A DNA stretch of 9,601 bases from JANRKG01 sp033763635 (GCA_033763635.1 JANRKG010000264.1:1-9601); one strand, 5' to 3'. Shown: positions 1 to 6,015, counted from the stretch's first letter. Made by a program: numbers and translations. The notes: generated by a model not told the origin, from the sequence alone.

Positions 1-42
1 CTCACGGCTTACCTTTTGCCCCTTGACTGCTAACGTTTGGGC

Positions 43-70
43 TTGACAGTTGGGGCAATATCAGTAACCT
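43..70 (+). promoter_or_regulatory. candidate sigma70-type promoter for the SpoIID-like gene
   Basis: A perfect -35 hexamer TTGACA (43-48) is followed after 16 bases by TAACCT (65-70), a weak -10. Transcription would begin roughly 60 bases before the start codon at 141. A related CTTGACTG sits 20 bases upstream (22-29). The -10 is poor, so this is only a candidate. Confidence 0.28.
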
Positions 71-140
71 TTGGGAGATAAGTTTGTTCCTTGATCCCCG
101 ATTTACCCCCACACTGATTCCATAGGGAGGCAATGAGTTC

Positions 141-1334
141 ATGATGTCCAGTCAACTATCCACCACCCTGCGGCTTCCTGTGCAGCAATGGTTCCTGTTG
201 AAGGGCCGTCCCTGGTGGGTTGCTGCCTTGATATGGTTGGCGATGGTGACTCCGGCCCGTGCCCAAGTTGAGTTGCGTGTAGCCATCACCCAGGAAACCC
301 CGAAGGTTGAAGTGGGGAGCAGCACACCCGCTGTGGTTCGCGATCGGGCGGGTCGAGTCTTAGGGCAATTGCCCCCCTCCTCGGCTGTGGATGCTCAGGG
401 CAAGGCTGGAAGTGTCACGTTGTTAAATCGCTGGCGAGGACAACAACTGTGGGTAGAACCCCAGGCCGGGGGATTAGTCTGGATCGGCGATCGTTGGTAT
501 CGAGGTCGGGTTCTTCTGATGGCCGATCGCAAAGGGATGACTGCCGTAAACTATGTAGACCTGGAACAGTATCTCTCCAGTGTGCTGGGGGGTGAAATGA
601 ATGGCAACTGGCCCCAGGAAGCCTTGAAAGCCCAGGCGGTTGCGGCTCGTTCCTATGCCCTGTATCAACGGCAGCGATCGCTGCGGAATCCCTTTGATGT
701 GGGAACAACCACCACCTGGCAGGTCTATAAAGGGGTCGAAAAAGAGTCGGTTGGTACTCAGTCGGCAGTGGCAGCAACGACCGGACAGGTTTTGACGCAC
801 CAGGGCAAGATTATTGAAGCCGTATTCCATTCTTCGTCCGGTGGCGCAACAGAGAATTCCGAGAACGTTTGGACTCGACCCGTTCCTTATTTACAAGGGG
901 TTCCCGACTTTGATCAGGGAACCCCTAACTTTGAGTGGGTTCGGACCTTCACCGCTGAGGAGATGAGGCGGCGAATTCCGGGGGTCGGAAATGTGATTTC
1001 CCTCATTCCCCAGCGGCGAGGAGTCAGTGGTCGCATTGTGACGATGAAAGTGGTTGGAGATGCGGGCAGTCGTGTCCTGAGTGGCAGCACGTTGCGAAAT
1101 GCCTTAGACCTCAAAAGCACCTTGTTTACCATCACTCCCCAATTTAGCTTGGCTTCCAATAAGGGAACCCAAACGACTCCTAGCACTTTTCAGGTCACAG
1201 GACGGGGATTTGGGCATGGATTGGGGATGAGCCAGTGGGGCGCTTATAACATGGCCCTTCAGGGAATGAGTTACCAGCAGATTGTGAGGCATTATTACCG
1301 AGGCGCAACCCTGTCAAAAATTCAAGTTCGTTAA
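141..1334 (+). CDS. SpoIID/LytB domain protein, exported peptidoglycan lytic enzyme
   Basis: A 397-residue exported protein of the SpoIID/LytB family, whose characterised member SpoIID is a lytic transglycosylase that cuts denuded glycan strands. Residues 1-41 form a signal peptide with a hydrophobic core (about 25-37) and an ARA|Q cleavage site after Ala41. The SpoIID core covers about 120-390. It contains the GGEM motif, with Glu152 matching the conserved catalytic acid, then AQAVAARSYAL (164-174), the HSSSGG motif (230-235) and the C-terminal GRGFGHGLGMSQWGA block (354-368). The start follows AGGGAGG (124-130). A second ATG lies directly next to it, and an ATG at 133 is out of frame. Cyanobacteria do not sporulate, so a role in general wall remodelling or septal cleavage is an inference. 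The gene stands alone. Its last codons and stop are similar to those of the gene ending at 3852, as described under the repeat. Confidence 0.93.
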   Translation: MMSSQLSTTLRLPVQQWFLLKGRPWWVAALIWLAMVTPARAQVELRVAITQETPKVEVGSSTPAVVRDRAGRVLGQLPPSSAVDAQGKAGSVTLLNRWRGQQLWVEPQAGGLVWIGDRWYRGRVLLMADRKGMTAVNYVDLEQYLSSVLGGEMNGNWPQEALKAQAVAARSYALYQRQRSLRNPFDVGTTTTWQVYKGVEKESVGTQSAVAATTGQVLTHQGKIIEAVFHSSSGGATENSENVWTRPVPYLQGVPDFDQGTPNFEWVRTFTAEEMRRRIPGVGNVISLIPQRRGVSGRIVTMKVVGDAGSRVLSGSTLRNALDLKSTLFTITPQFSLASNKGTQTTPSTFQVTGRGFGHGLGMSQWGAYNMALQGMSYQQIVRHYYRGATLSKIQVR

Positions 1335-1345
1335 GGCGATTCTTT

Positions 1346-1412
1346 GAAAAGAGTTTATTCGTGGGTTGCCCTTCGACTACGCTCAGGGTATGCTGAGCGC
1401 AGCCGAAACCAG
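1346..1412 (+). repeat. dispersed hairpin repeat, copy A
   Basis: The copy begins GAAAAGAGTTTA, continues with GTGGGTTGCCC and TTCGACTACGCTCAGGG, and ends TGCTGAGCGCAGCCGAAACCAG. The arms CGCTCAG and CTGAGCG pair, and GGTT pairs with AACC at the base, which gives an imperfect stem. It starts 11 bases after the TAA of the SpoIID-like gene. Copy B (3766-3840, reverse orientation) matches it over the first 45 bases with only a handful of differences. There is no T run, so it is not a classical terminator. It could stabilise mRNA ends or be a mobile palindromic element. Confidence 0.8.
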
Positions 1413-1521
1413 CAGAGAGCTTGCCAGAAATTTCCTGAGAACAGCCCTCGCCGATTGATAAGTGCCCGTTGTTTTTCTACCAGAAAGCTGTATTTTCCTG
1501 GGTAGAACCATCCTTGCAACA

Positions 1522-1530
1522 TGGTATAAA
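1522..1530 (+). promoter_or_regulatory. candidate extended -10 promoter for desA
   Basis: TGGTATAAA fits an extended -10 element (TGnTATAAT with one mismatch). No good -35 is seen at the right distance. It would give a leader of about 120 bases that contains the palindrome TTCTTAAGAA (1553-1562). Cyanobacterial desA genes are known to be cold-induced, so a long leader is plausible, but nothing in the sequence proves it. Confidence 0.35.
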
Positions 1531-1657
1531 GGTTAAGGTTTTTTAAATTTCGTTCTTAAGAAGTTTGAAGATTCTTGATGGGCTGGCTTCGGTTATCGGC
1601 GGAGCTTGGCTTGTGACTTTCTAGTGACCGATTTTTCTGGGAGACAAATCCTACTTC

Positions 1658-2695
1658 ATGACTGTAACGACAGAAAAACCTTCAAGTTTCCAACCTCCTG
1701 CGCTTGATCCGAATCTTCAGGTGAGAGATGTTCTGAAGACCTTGCCGCAGGAATGTTTTCAAAAGAATTCTTTCAAAGCCTGGTCTGCTGTTGTAATCAA
1801 TATTGCAGCCGTTGGTCTGGGATACGTATGGATCGCCTTTTCTCCCTGGTTTCTCCTGCCCTTTGCGTGGCTCTTTACGGGAACGGCCCTTACAGGTTCT
1901 TTTGTAATTGGTCACGATTGCGGTCATCGCTCTTTTGCTAAACGGCGTTGGGTGAACGATTTAGTTGGGCATCTCATGATGCTTCCCTTAATCTATCCCT
2001 TCCATAGCTGGCGTTTACTTCACGATAAGCACCACCTGAACACCAACAAACTTGGACTGGATAACGCCTGGGAACCCTGGCAGGAAGATGCCTATCACCA
2101 GGCTAATCCTGTCTTAAAGGGCTTTTACCAGGGAATTCGGGGTCATTTCTGGTGGCTTGGCTCGATCGCCCACTGGGCTGTCTTGCACTTTACCCCGTAC
2201 AGAGTTGCCGAGCGCGATCGCAGTAAGATGCGATTCTCCATTGCGGTTGTCGTGGCGTTTGCGATCGTCTTCTTTCCAACTCTAATCTGGACAACTGGAA
2301 TTTGGGGCTTTGTCAAGTTCTGGCTCCTTCCCTGGATGTTCTACCACTTCTGGATGAGTACCTTTACTGTGGTTCACCACACTGACCCCCAGATTCCGTT
2401 CAAGCCGATTGAGACCTGGAATGAAGTGGAATCTCAACTGGCGGGGACCGTCCACTGTCGCTATCCCTGGTGGGTCGAGTTTCTCTGCTATGACATTAAT
2501 GTGCATATCCCCCATCACCTGTCAGTCGGGATTCCTTCCTACAATCTACGGCTAGCCCATGCTTCTCTAAAGGAGAACTGGGGCAGCTATTTGCAAGAAC
2601 GGGTATTTTCCTGGAAGTTGATGAATCAGATTGCAACTGAGTGCCATCTTTACGATTCCGAGAAAGCTTACAAACGCTTCAGTGAGACCACCTGA
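1658..2695 (+). CDS. desA: Delta12 acyl-lipid fatty acid desaturase DesA
   Basis: A membrane di-iron desaturase of 345 residues, close to the roughly 350 usual for cyanobacterial DesA. DesA inserts a second double bond at position 12 of acyl chains already esterified in membrane glycerolipids, turning oleate into linoleate with ferredoxin as electron donor. The three histidine boxes are present: HDCGH (86-90), HDKHH (122-126) and HIPHH (283-287), plus the HH pair at 240-241. Hydrophobic pairs lie around 43-83 and 192-228. The wording around the third box (CYDINVHIPHHLS, then IPSYNLRLAH) is that of Delta12 DesA rather than Delta15 DesB, although specificity cannot be proven by eye. The ATG at 1658 has only a distant GGGAG (1639-1643), so initiation may be weak or regulated. 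The gene is monocistronic, with hairpins downstream. Confidence 0.9.
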   Translation: MTVTTEKPSSFQPPALDPNLQVRDVLKTLPQECFQKNSFKAWSAVVINIAAVGLGYVWIAFSPWFLLPFAWLFTGTALTGSFVIGHDCGHRSFAKRRWVNDLVGHLMMLPLIYPFHSWRLLHDKHHLNTNKLGLDNAWEPWQEDAYHQANPVLKGFYQGIRGHFWWLGSIAHWAVLHFTPYRVAERDRSKMRFSIAVVVAFAIVFFPTLIWTTGIWGFVKFWLLPWMFYHFWMSTFTVVHHTDPQIPFKPIETWNEVESQLAGTVHCRYPWWVEFLCYDINVHIPHHLSVGIPSYNLRLAHASLKENWGSYLQERVFSWKLMNQIATECHLYDSEKAYKRFSETT

Positions 2696-2708
2696 TCAAA
2701 TTGGCAGC

Positions 2709-2776
2709 GGATAGAAACGGATGAAACGGATAGAATTTTGCATTTTTAGCAGATTCATCCGTTTCATCTGTTTTTT
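2709..2776 (+). terminator. long hairpin with T run after desA, built from GAAACGGAT repeats
   Basis: GAAACGGAT occurs twice in direct repeat (2714-2722 and 2723-2731). Its complement ATCCGTTTC follows at 2757-2765, with an imperfect second unit and then six T at 2771-2776. The stem is about 17 bp with one G-U pair and a loop of about 25 bases. A further ATCCGTTTC at 2778-2786 could pair instead. The hairpin starts 14 bases after the desA stop, so termination of desA is likely. Confidence 0.65.
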
Positions 2777-2813
2777 CATCCGTTTCTTACTTGCTCTTTA
2801 AACTACTTGTAGG

Positions 2814-2848
2814 AAGAGACGTTTCGCTGGAACGTCTCTTTATTTTTT
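2814..2848 (+). terminator. perfect hairpin followed by T-rich tail
   Basis: AAGAGACGTT (2814-2823), a 7-base loop and AACGTCTCTT (2831-2840) form a perfect 10-bp stem followed by TATTTTTT. This is a classical Rho-independent shape for rightward transcripts. The GAGACGTT/AACGTCTC arms also resemble a short palindromic repeat that I recall as common in cyanobacterial genomes. It lies 8 bases beyond the end of the convergent parvulin-type gene. Read leftward there is no T run, so it would act mainly on desA read-through. Confidence 0.75.
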
Positions 2849-2857
2849 CAGCGCTTT

Positions 2858-3607
2858 TTATGCGGCGACCAATTGTTGAGAACTCAACGATCGGAGCTTT
2901 GCCATCTCTAATTGCTTCTCTAGCCAACTTTTATAGAGTTCCTGAAGCAATTGCTGGCGGAGGGTATCCGTCAGTTGGACCTCAATTCGCTTTTCTAGCC
3001 GAACAATCACGAACTGGTGCTTCACACGGGTAGGAACCCAGAGTTGACCAACCCGCCCCAGATTCAGCCGTTGCCGGAGAATGGGATCTAGTTGCCCCAG
3101 GGCGATCGGACCCACCAAACCATTGAGAGACACAAAAGTTTCCTGATTGTATTGGGCCGCCAGTTCTGCAAAGTCCCTTCCTCCCTTCTGAAGTTGAAAG
3201 TAGAGATTCATTGCAAGTTCCTTTTCTGGCACTGAAATCATCGAGAAAATGACTTGATCCAGACTGGCTTTTCGTTTGAGGAAGTAGGATTTCACATCCG
3301 GTCCCCAGGTAGCCTCTTGGAATTTGCGAATCCGTACCCTGCGTTCCAGTTTGTACCGCAATTCCTCTAAATTCAGGTGGCTTCGCTCTAGCCAGGTTTG
3401 CAACTCAGGTTCCGTCATAATGTTGTGGGTCCCATAGAACTCTTGAAGGGCAACAATACATTCGTCTGGATAACAGGTAAAGGGTTCGATCGCCCGATCA
3501 ACAATGATTTCCCGAATCAGTTGGGGCAGCAATTCATAATGGGTCAACAGCGAAAACAGGTCGTCAGATGAAATGGTGCGATCGCCTACTTGTAATACTG
3601 TCGTCAT
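2858..3607 (-). CDS. parvulin-type peptidylprolyl isomerase-like protein (PpiC/SurA family)
   Basis: A 249-residue protein with SurA/PpiC architecture: a helical N-terminal segment (about 15-105), a parvulin-like domain (about 113-208) and a charged helical tail (about 210-240). Recognisable parvulin stretches are FAELAAQYNQE (146-156), LVGPIALGQLDP (164-175) and VGQLWVPTRV..FVIVRLE (186-205). No signal peptide or membrane segment is seen, so it is probably cytoplasmic, unlike SurA. The histidine normally found in the first parvulin strand (a HIL-type motif) is absent: the strand reads VIFSMIS (119-125). Isomerase activity is therefore uncertain and a chaperone or adaptor role is possible. 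Relatives in cyanobacteria often sit beside peptide-export genes, but none is present here. A GGGG-containing site lies close upstream of the ATG. It converges on desA. Confidence 0.8.
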   Translation of the reverse strand: MTTVLQVGDRTISSDDLFSLLTHYELLPQLIREIIVDRAIEPFTCYPDECIVALQEFYGTHNIMTEPELQTWLERSHLNLEELRYKLERRVRIRKFQEATWGPDVKSYFLKRKASLDQVIFSMISVPEKELAMNLYFQLQKGGRDFAELAAQYNQETFVSLNGLVGPIALGQLDPILRQRLNLGRVGQLWVPTRVKHQFVIVRLEKRIEVQLTDTLRQQLLQELYKSWLEKQLEMAKLRSLSSQQLVAA

Positions 3608-3685
3608 AACAACCCCACTGAATCTTTGCTAAAACCTTGCTATGTATAGATTGCAAGTTGTTCGGAGGATTGTCGATACTGTGAA

Positions 3686-3726
3686 TTTCAGCAAAAATTC
3701 GGGTCTGTTTCACTAAAAATTCGGGT
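3686..3726 (-). repeat. tandem 19-bp direct repeat upstream of the parvulin-type gene
   Basis: Two units with AAAAATTCGGGT identical (3693-3704 and 3715-3726), each preceded by TTTCA and two variable bases, repeat at a 22-bp period. They lie about 80-120 bases upstream of the start codon at 3607. Spacing of two helical turns on one face would suit a dimeric regulator, but function is unproven. Confidence 0.6.
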
Positions 3727-3765
3727 ACGAGTGGCTCAGGAGATTTCTGGAAAACAACCTACCCA

Positions 3766-3840
3766 CTGGTTTCGGCTTCGCTCAACCAGCACCCGCGCCC
3801 TGAGCGAAGTCGAAGGGCAACCCACAGGTAAACTCTTTTC
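3766..3840 (-). repeat. dispersed hairpin repeat, copy B
   Basis: Read on the minus strand, this copy runs GAAAAGAGTTTA, GTGGGTTGCCC, TTCGACTTCGCTCAGGG, a short GC-rich insert, then TTGAGCGAAGCCGAAACCAG. CGACTTCGCTCA pairs with TGAGCGAAGCCG except at one position, a better stem than copy A. It begins 11 bases after the TAA of the gene ending at 3852, the same distance as copy A from its gene. The gapless similarity to copy A extends back over AGTTCGCTAA (3861-3852), which includes the stop codon. Confidence 0.82.
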
Positions 3841-3851
3841 TGGAGATCTCT

Positions 3852-4283
3852 TTAGCGAACTATGACCAGATAGGTGAAGCGAAACGGTCTGAAAGGAGTG
3901 CCCAATTGATGTCTGCCCACCAGTTCTACTTCATAACGGCCTGGTTTGGGAAAGGTAATATCCGCTGCTGGGATACCCTGATAGCGCTCCCTGTTAATGG
4001 CCCTGAGGGGAGCCTGGAGAATGGGCTTTGCGGTTGCTGCACGGGGAACTGCATAAACGCTTAACCGACAGTCACAATCCGTCAGGGGGATGAGACGGCC
4101 TCCCCGCCGAGTGAGGGCTAGCCAGGTCAGGGAAGGTTTTCCGGCGATCGGGCGATGGTTTGGCTCAATGTGAAAGGTTGCAGCGACTTCCCCAGACCGT
4201 TGAATGTTATGGGCTAGAAGTGGAGAAATGACCACCGGAACAGCTAGCAGCCCCATCAACACGCTACGAACGGGAAGTTGCAT
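3852..4283 (-). CDS. small exported Ig-like protein of YtkA/FixH/CopC style, partner of the SafE-like gene
   Basis: A 143-residue protein with a short signal peptide (about 1-24, core LMGLLAVPVVISPLLA). The mature part begins HNIQRSGEVAATFHIEP and has the strand pattern of small periplasmic beta-sandwich domains such as YtkA-like or FixH: a P..AG.P segment (45-50), PLTDCDCRLSVY (66-77) and FPKPGRYEVEL (111-121). Cys70 and Cys72 form a CDC pair, and His25 would be the new N-terminus if cleavage follows Ala24. Both are candidate metal ligands. Its start overlaps the end of the upstream SafE-like gene by 20 bases and no ribosome binding site is seen, so it is probably translated by coupling. I infer a role in envelope copper or haem handling with that neighbour. 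Family membership is by pattern only. Repeat copy B follows its stop. Confidence 0.78.
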   Translation of the reverse strand: MQLPVRSVLMGLLAVPVVISPLLAHNIQRSGEVAATFHIEPNHRPIAGKPSLTWLALTRRGGRLIPLTDCDCRLSVYAVPRAATAKPILQAPLRAINRERYQGIPAADITFPKPGRYEVELVGRHQLGTPFRPFRFTYLVIVR

Positions 4284-5484
4284 AAAATCGTTCTAACCGT
4301 AAAAAAGACCAAAAAATACGCCAACGCAGCAATAGAACCAGCAAAATGCTTCCACCCAAGAGAGCGGTGCGAAGTTTTTCTGTCCCAGTCCATTCTAAAT
4401 TACCCAGGTAATGGGAGCCAATCAGGACGGTATGAATTGCAGCCAGAATCAGAGCGGGGATTGCCAGGAGATGCAAAATTCGCCACCGATCGCCTAACCA
4501 TTTCACGACGCGATCGGTGCTGGTCAGGGTCAGGGGAGTCAGGAGCAGCAGGGCAGTAATTCCTGTCCAAAGTCCCCATTGATGTTCGGGAAGGAGGAAG
4601 GCGATCGCTTCCACGTCCCAGGACAGGGCGTGGTCGAGCATGTGGAAGACGTGGGCGAGGGACAACACAAAAGCGCCGACTCCCAGTGCCCGCCGAAATC
4701 GTAGGGGGTGGGGCCACACTCGGCTAATGGGGCGGGCGACGAGTGCCAGCATCAGACAGGCCAGGGCTGTGTGACCTGTATAGTCTGTCATGTCATCGCT
4801 GCGAAGGAGGGTAAGGATGCCAATCGTCAGTGTCACCCAGCCCCCCATCCGAAAAAGTTGACTGCGGCGATCGGCACTCAAGGAAGAGGCTGACACCCCC
4901 ACCCCCAGCAGGGATGGAAGGGTTCCCAGCCCAAAAGCTAGCATCGTCAGGATGCCCTGCCAGAGGTTGCCTGTCTCTGCTGCTTTAATCTGGGCCGCGT
5001 ACAGAAATCCACAGGGAATTAAGCCCCAAGTCAGACCGAGCAGGGCGGGGGTCCACCAGCGGGGCTGCATCGACAACTGCACCATTCCCCGACTGAGTTG
5101 ATTGTGCAGATTCCCCTGTAACAGGGGGTGCATCAGCGGCATCTGGGGCAGGAAATTGGGGTAAATCTGACTCAAGCCCATCCAGATCAAAAGCAAGCCC
5201 GTGACGATCGCCAAACTTCGCCGAAGGAGGCTTTCAACGCCTGCCAGTTGTCCTCCTGCAATCAGGACTGAGCCAAGGCCACCGATCGCTGCCCCTACTA
5301 AGGCATAACTTAGAATGCGCCCCAGGTTGAGGAGGATATGGAAGAGCCAGCGTTGTTGCCAGCTTCGTTGGGATTGCTGCCCGGACAGGGAAAAGGCAAC
5401 TGCCAGAGGGCCACACATGCCGATGCAATGCCCAAAACTTCCTAAAAAACCGAGTTGTAGAACGAGAAGCAGATCAAAAAACAT
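4264..5484 (-). CDS. membrane protein: SafE/DsbD-like transmembrane domain fused to ferric-reductase-like haem domain
   Basis: A 406-residue polytopic membrane protein. Residues 1-225 match the family annotated as sulfite exporter TauE/SafE or DsbD transmembrane region: the first helix carries GHCIGMCG (18-25, Cys20 and Cys24) and the second half opens with GLIPCG (154-159, Cys158). Relatives serve cytochrome c biogenesis, cytochrome oxidase assembly and copper handling. Residues about 236-395 look like a ferric-reductase-like (MsrQ/FRD) four- to five-helix haem domain: FRRALGV (263-269), a HVFHMLDH cluster (278-285), then LTSTDRVVKWLGDRWRILH (320-338) and His351, with His338 and His351 spaced as haem ligands. 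No flavin or NAD domain follows. The predicted role is electron or metal transfer in the envelope, together with the overlapping downstream gene. No clear ribosome binding site precedes the ATG, so a nearby alternative start is possible. Confidence 0.82.
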   Translation of the reverse strand: MFFDLLLVLQLGFLGSFGHCIGMCGPLAVAFSLSGQQSQRSWQQRWLFHILLNLGRILSYALVGAAIGGLGSVLIAGGQLAGVESLLRRSLAIVTGLLLIWMGLSQIYPNFLPQMPLMHPLLQGNLHNQLSRGMVQLSMQPRWWTPALLGLTWGLIPCGFLYAAQIKAAETGNLWQGILTMLAFGLGTLPSLLGVGVSASSLSADRRSQLFRMGGWVTLTIGILTLLRSDDMTDYTGHTALACLMLALVARPISRVWPHPLRFRRALGVGAFVLSLAHVFHMLDHALSWDVEAIAFLLPEHQWGLWTGITALLLLTPLTLTSTDRVVKWLGDRWRILHLLAIPALILAAIHTVLIGSHYLGNLEWTGTEKLRTALLGGSILLVLLLRWRIFWSFLRLERFYATSRS

Positions 5485-5512
5485 TCGTTGCGTTTTTGGA
5501 AGCTAGTTCTTG

Positions 5513-5542
5513 ATCTTGAAAGTCATTTGGTCCCCCTGTCAA
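5513..5542 (-). promoter_or_regulatory. candidate promoter for the SafE-like gene pair
   Basis: On the minus strand a perfect TTGACA (5542-5537) is followed after 18 bases by CAAGAT (5518-5513). The -10 is weak and the start codon at 5484 is about 29 bases downstream, which would leave a very short leader. Confidence 0.27.
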
Positions 5543-5636
5543 TGCCCTGAGAGGGGTCTTCAGATTTATTTCTAATAGATTTCCCAATATTTATCCCAAG
5601 TATTATTTTTATCCCTAACACATGCAGAAAAACTCT

Positions 5637-5682
5637 TTCCCAGGATACTAATAGAAATTCCCAGGATTATTTAAATAGAAAT
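5637..5682 (+). repeat. direct repeat TTCCCAGGAT...AATAGAAAT, two copies 21 bp apart
   Basis: TTCCCAGGAT occurs at 5637-5646 and 5658-5667, each followed by an AT stretch ending AATAGAAAT (5650-5658 and 5674-5682). Looser relatives TTTCCCA, TTATCCCA and TTATCCC lie upstream (about 5580-5615). The 21-bp spacing is two helical turns. This may be an operator array for the small gene at 5764 or for the divergent gene. Confidence 0.55.
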
Positions 5683-5683
5683 C

Positions 5684-5716
5684 ATTACTTGAAGAAATGA
5701 ATGACCTTCAAGTAAT
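5684..5716 (+). repeat. perfect 11-bp inverted repeat, with downstream direct repeats
   Basis: ATTACTTGAAG (5684-5694) and CTTCAAGTAAT (5706-5716) are perfect complements around 11 bases. The right arm recurs as CTTCAAGCAAT (5718-5728) and TCAAGTAAT (5728-5736). The structure ends 15 bases before the ribosome binding site of the gene at 5764, so it could be an operator or an RNA hairpin that controls its translation. Confidence 0.65.
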
Positions 5717-5763
5717 CCTTCAAGCAATCAAGTAATTAGGCCCATAAAAAAGAGGAGTTTCCT

Positions 5764-6015
5764 ATGGTAGGCCAAATGTGTTGGTTGGGTGTTACGGGTA
5801 GCAATTCAGAAAAAGTATTACATCTTCGGAAAACACCGTTTGATCCCTGGCTTCCCTATACTGCTTTTCCCTATCTCCAGGTTCCTGATTATAAGATTCC
5901 AGGTGGATCGAAAGGGTGGAGTACCTATCAGAAATTGAGACAGGCAGGTTGGGCGTTAATTCCAACGGCAGAAGCCAATATCCATGCTGTTACTCCCCAT
6001 CTTAAAAGTGCTTAA
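5764..6015 (+). CDS. small protein of unknown function, 83 residues
   Basis: I do not recognise this protein. It is supported as a gene by AGAGGAG (5751-5757) six bases before the ATG, by a well-formed upstream region and by an otherwise empty stretch around it. It is rich in aromatic residues and proline (FDPWLPYTAFPYLQVPDY at 26-43), followed by a short segment KGWSTYQKLRQAGWALIPT (50-68) that looks like one amphipathic helix and a strand. It has one Cys, no signal peptide and no membrane segment. A hairpin made of GAAAGT (6017-6022) and ACTTTC (6032-6037) follows its stop. Nothing in its neighbours defines a role. It could be a lineage-specific protein. Confidence 0.6.
   Translation: MVGQMCWLGVTGSNSEKVLHLRKTPFDPWLPYTAFPYLQVPDYKIPGGSKGWSTYQKLRQAGWALIPTAEANIHAVTPHLKSA

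Larger units (their letters stand above)
1335..1657. other. intergenic region between SpoIID-like gene and desA
   Basis: These 323 bases carry no convincing gene. The left part holds the hairpin repeat at 1346-1412. The right part holds a candidate extended -10 promoter (1522-1530) and a perfect palindrome TTCTTAAGAA (1553-1562), both in front of desA. No Rho-independent terminator with a T run was found after the SpoIID-like gene. Confidence 0.6.
5485..5763. other. divergent, AT-rich intergenic region with many repeats
   Basis: These 279 bases separate the leftward SafE-like gene from a rightward small gene, so promoters for both should lie here. They contain a candidate leftward promoter (5513-5542), a 21-bp-spaced direct repeat (5637-5682), a perfect inverted repeat (5684-5716) and CTTCAAGYAAT direct repeats (5706-5736). 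The composition is much more AT-rich than the flanking genes. Confidence 0.6.

Noticed and set aside
674..681. GCGATCGC palindrome (and the copies at 2214, 3578 and 4601) as a regulatory site.
   Set aside because: This is the HIP1 octamer, abundant throughout cyanobacterial genomes and mostly inside genes here. It is useful as a taxonomic sign, not as an operator.
1346..1412. Hairpin repeat A as an intrinsic terminator.
   Set aside because: There is no T run after the stem, and the same sequence recurs elsewhere as a repeat, so it is annotated as a repeat family.
2791..3033. Rightward 80-codon frame covering the terminator and the end of the parvulin-type gene.
   Set aside because: It starts inside the terminator hairpin region and overlaps the well-supported opposite gene.
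4278..5506. Several 60-105 codon frames on both strands inside the SafE/haem-domain gene.
   Set aside because: The 406-residue frame carries clear motifs from end to end. The others are overlapping shadows with no ribosome binding site or recognisable content.
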